From contig DDOT01000062.1 in NCBI GenBank assembly GCA_002341815.1, positions 1-7,155 on the forward strand: a stretch of 7,155 nucleotides of DNA. Reading direction: 5' to 3'. This stretch comes from Thiobacillus sp. UBA2487 (GTDB lineage Bacteria; Pseudomonadota; Gammaproteobacteria; Burkholderiales; Sulfuriferulaceae). The translations under genes were made by a program, and so were the position numbers. How positions within the stretch are numbered: the first letter of the stretch is position 1; the number at the start of each line of letters is the position of its first letter. The notes under the pieces were generated by a model that was not told the DNA's origin, did no database searches, and saw nothing but the letters and a program-made list of their open reading frames with translations. Shown here one piece after another: positions 5,532-7,155 of the stretch.

Positions 5532-6876
5532 CCGGTTTCGTGCACAACTGGCTGCCAATGGCATACCACTTGGTAGCCGACTGTGCGTTGCACTGAGTGG
5601 TGGTCTTGATTCAGTCACCTTATTGCATCTTTTGCATGCTCTGCGACATCAATATGACCTAACGGCCATTCACGTCCACCACGGCCTGAGCAAAAACGCC
5701 GATCACTGGCAAGATTTTTGCCGGTGCCTGTGTGCGAATCTGGGTATTGCGCTGGAATGCACCCGAGTGTCTGTTGCGCCTGACGATCCCGCAGGACTTG
5801 AAGCCGCAGCACGCACCGCCCGTTATAATGCCTTTGCCCGACTCGACTCTGACTATGTTGTGCTTGCCCATCATCAGGACGACCAGGCTGAAACGTTATT
5901 GCTGCAATTGTTGCGGGGTGCCGGTCCAAAAGGCTTATCGGGCATGCCCGTGCTCAAAAAACCTGCCACAGGCCCTATGTTGCTGCGCCCGCTTTTACAC
6001 GTTACGCGCCAGGAACTGCAACATTGGGCGCAACAACAATCGCTGACATGGATAGAAGACGAAAGCAATCAAGATACACACCTTGAGCGTAACTTTCTGC
6101 GCCATAGCATTTTCCCCCGCATCGCCATACATTACCCAGGCTATCGCCAAACACTGACGCGCGCCAGCCAGTTATTGGCCGAAACAGCCGAATTAGTTGA
6201 TGAACTGGCACACATCGATGCGCAACACATCATTCACCAAAACCGTCTTGATTGCCTGGCACTGGCCAACCTCAGTCCTGCCAGAGCCAGTAACGTTCTG
6301 CGCTCTTTTTTTGCCAACCATCAATTGCCAACGCCAAGTGCTGCCCGCTTGGGCAATACCCTCAAACAGTTGTTAACGTCTCGCCCAGACAGCATGTTGC
6401 GACTGGATTTCGACGGGCAGAGTCTGCGCCGCTATCGCAATTTCGCTTGGTTTGTACCCAACCTCGACCCCATCGATTCCAGCAATTGCTGGCTCTGGCA
6501 AGGCGAAAGCATTTTAAAGCTGCCTGCCTTACATGGCGAATTGCATTTCACGCAAACCACTGAAGCCGGACATCTTCGTCTGCCTGCCAACCAGGTCTTA
6601 CGTATTCGGCCCCGTCAAGGTGGCGAGAAATTGCGTCTGAGCATACAACGACCAGACAAGCCCTTAAAAGACTGGTTACAAGCGAGCGGCATTCCGCCAT
6701 GGGAGCGCCCATACCTGCCACTGATATGGTACGGCGAACACCTGGTCCACGTTCCTAACATTGGTACTGCCTGCGATTGGCAAACCACAGCGGGTGAATT
6801 GGGAATAAGAATAGAATGGCGTTGGCCCATAGGCGGTAAACCATCTGCAACCCATGAGTCGTCACAATTGACTTGA
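5476..6876 (+). CDS. tilS: tRNA(Ile)-lysidine synthase
   Basis: TilS uses ATP and lysine to convert C34 of the CAU-anticodon tRNA-Ile into lysidine, switching it from Met to Ile charging and decoding; it is essential. The N-terminal PP-loop ATPase starts [17 protein letters not shown] (SGGLDS at 41-46), followed by HVHHGLS (66-72), ARYNAF (115-120), [20 protein letters not shown] (131-150) and [13 protein letters not shown] (198-210). Further on are the TilS substrate-binding middle region and the C-terminal TilS_C domain (about 377-430: [10 protein letters not shown], then DKPLKDWLQ, then [12 protein letters not shown]). The longest form (466 aa, ATG 5476) overlaps accA by 56 nt; a GTG at 5521 would give 451 aa and an 11-nt overlap. 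Neither has a clear ribosome site, and the first 15 residues (basic, low similarity) may be untranslated. Translation is probably coupled to accA. Confidence 0.95.
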   Translation: MVATRKPQRAPSHPSVLPDRFRAQLAANGIPLGSRLCVALSGGLDSVTLLHLLHALRHQYDLTAIHVHHGLSKNADHWQDFCRCLCANLGIALECTRVSVAPDDPAGLEAAARTARYNAFARLDSDYVVLAHHQDDQAETLLLQLLRGAGPKGLSGMPVLKKPATGPMLLRPLLHVTRQELQHWAQQQSLTWIEDESNQDTHLERNFLRHSIFPRIAIHYPGYRQTLTRASQLLAETAELVDELAHIDAQHIIHQNRLDCLALANLSPARASNVLRSFFANHQLPTPSAARLGNTLKQLLTSRPDSMLRLDFDGQSLRRYRNFAWFVPNLDPIDSSNCWLWQGESILKLPALHGELHFTQTTEAGHLRLPANQVLRIRPRQGGEKLRLSIQRPDKPLKDWLQASGIPPWERPYLPLIWYGEHLVHVPNIGTACDWQTTAGELGIRIEWRWPIGGKPSATHESSQLT

Positions 6877-6904
6877 CCATTACAGGGTGCTTTGCAACCA
6901 CGAC

Positions 6905-6938
6905 AAAAAACCACCGGGGCTTAACCCGATGGTTTTTT
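6905..6938. terminator. Bidirectional terminator between tilS and fbp
   Basis: AAAAAACCA (6905-6913) and CGGG (6915-6918) pair with CCCG (6925-6928) and TGGTTTTTT (6930-6938). One internal position is C-A in plus-strand RNA but becomes a U-G wobble in minus-strand RNA. T-runs occur on both sides, so it can end tilS from one direction and fbp from the other, with a more continuous stem for fbp. Confidence 0.88.
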
Positions 6939-6981
6939 GACCGCGATCTTTTCATCCAGCCTGCTGGTTGAAAACCCGAAT

Positions 6982-7005
6982 ACCCTGCCTGCCGGCAGAC
7001 AGGGT
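6982..7005 (-). repeat. 24-bp near-perfect palindrome downstream of fbp
   Basis: ACCCTG/CAGGGT and CTGCC/GGCAG arms meet with no spacer; the only odd position is C-A on the plus strand and U-G in minus-strand RNA. It lies 16 bp after the fbp stop. It could protect the fbp mRNA 3' end, act as a weak terminator (followed by ATTCGGGTTTTC), or be one copy of a dispersed palindrome. Confidence 0.7.
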
Positions 7006-7021
7006 GACCGGAAGCCGCACA

Positions 7022-7155
7022 TCAATAACCAGCGTGATAGCCCACCACGATATCGACTTCATTTTTCGAGCCCAAAATAACCGGCACGCGCTGGTGCAGA
7101 CCTTCAGGCTGAATATCGAGAATACGTTGGCGACCGGTACTGGAAACACCACCCG
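7022..7155 (-). CDS. fbp: Fructose-1,6-bisphosphatase class I, C-terminal fragment (cut by the window edge)
   Basis: The last 43 codons of a minus-strand gene are present. The residues [14 protein letters not shown], then [18 protein letters not shown], then GYHAGY and a TGA stop match the C-terminus of class I fructose-1,6-bisphosphatase, where the LHQR and GSKNEV segments are characteristic. The enzyme hydrolyses fructose-1,6-bisphosphate to fructose-6-phosphate in gluconeogenesis and, in autotrophs, the Calvin cycle. The catalytic metal-binding part lies outside the window. The gene converges on tilS, with a shared terminator and an extra palindrome between them. The ending VGYHAGY is slightly longer than I recall for relatives, but nothing suggests damage. 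Confidence 0.88.
   Translation of the reverse strand, partial: GGVSSTGRQRILDIQPEGLHQRVPVILGSKNEVDIVVGYHAGY

Overview
The window looks like ordinary chromosome from a Gram-negative proteobacterium, most likely a betaproteobacterium of the Nitrosomonadales/Burkholderiales kind. The clues are the accA-tilS overlap, the AccA N-terminus, the wording of the class I fructose-bisphosphatase tail, and a ferritin-like di-iron protein of a type I associate with betaproteobacteria. This placement comes from recalled family resemblance, not a search.

Layout, left to right. An initiator tRNA (fMet, minus strand) has a strong promoter and no visible terminator before the window edge. Next is a GC-rich accessory islet: an antitoxin/toxin pair (RelE/ParE class, ATGA overlap) bracketed by two imperfect ~100-bp direct repeats. 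A perfect bidirectional hairpin then ends a minus-strand gene for a ferritin-like di-iron protein. The 433-bp gap that follows appears to hold an undescribed small RNA on the minus strand, with a TTGACA promoter, three stem-loops, an exposed CUCCUCC (anti-Shine-Dalgarno-like) stretch and a strong terminator. After it comes the minus-strand gene of a RoxA/YcfD-type JmjC-cupin hydroxylase. This is divergent from a plus-strand cluster: a SlyD-like FKBP prolyl isomerase, accA and tilS. A perfect 14-bp inverted repeat sits just upstream of the accA start. A two-way terminator and a second palindrome separate tilS from the 3' end of fbp (minus strand, cut by the window edge).

The genes serve core metabolism and translation: initiator tRNA, ribosomal protein hydroxylation, protein folding and metal handling, the first step of fatty acid synthesis, tRNA-Ile lysidine formation and gluconeogenesis/Calvin cycle. 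Only the toxin-antitoxin islet looks acquired. The candidate small RNA, the repeats around the islet and the accA leader hairpin deserve the closest look.
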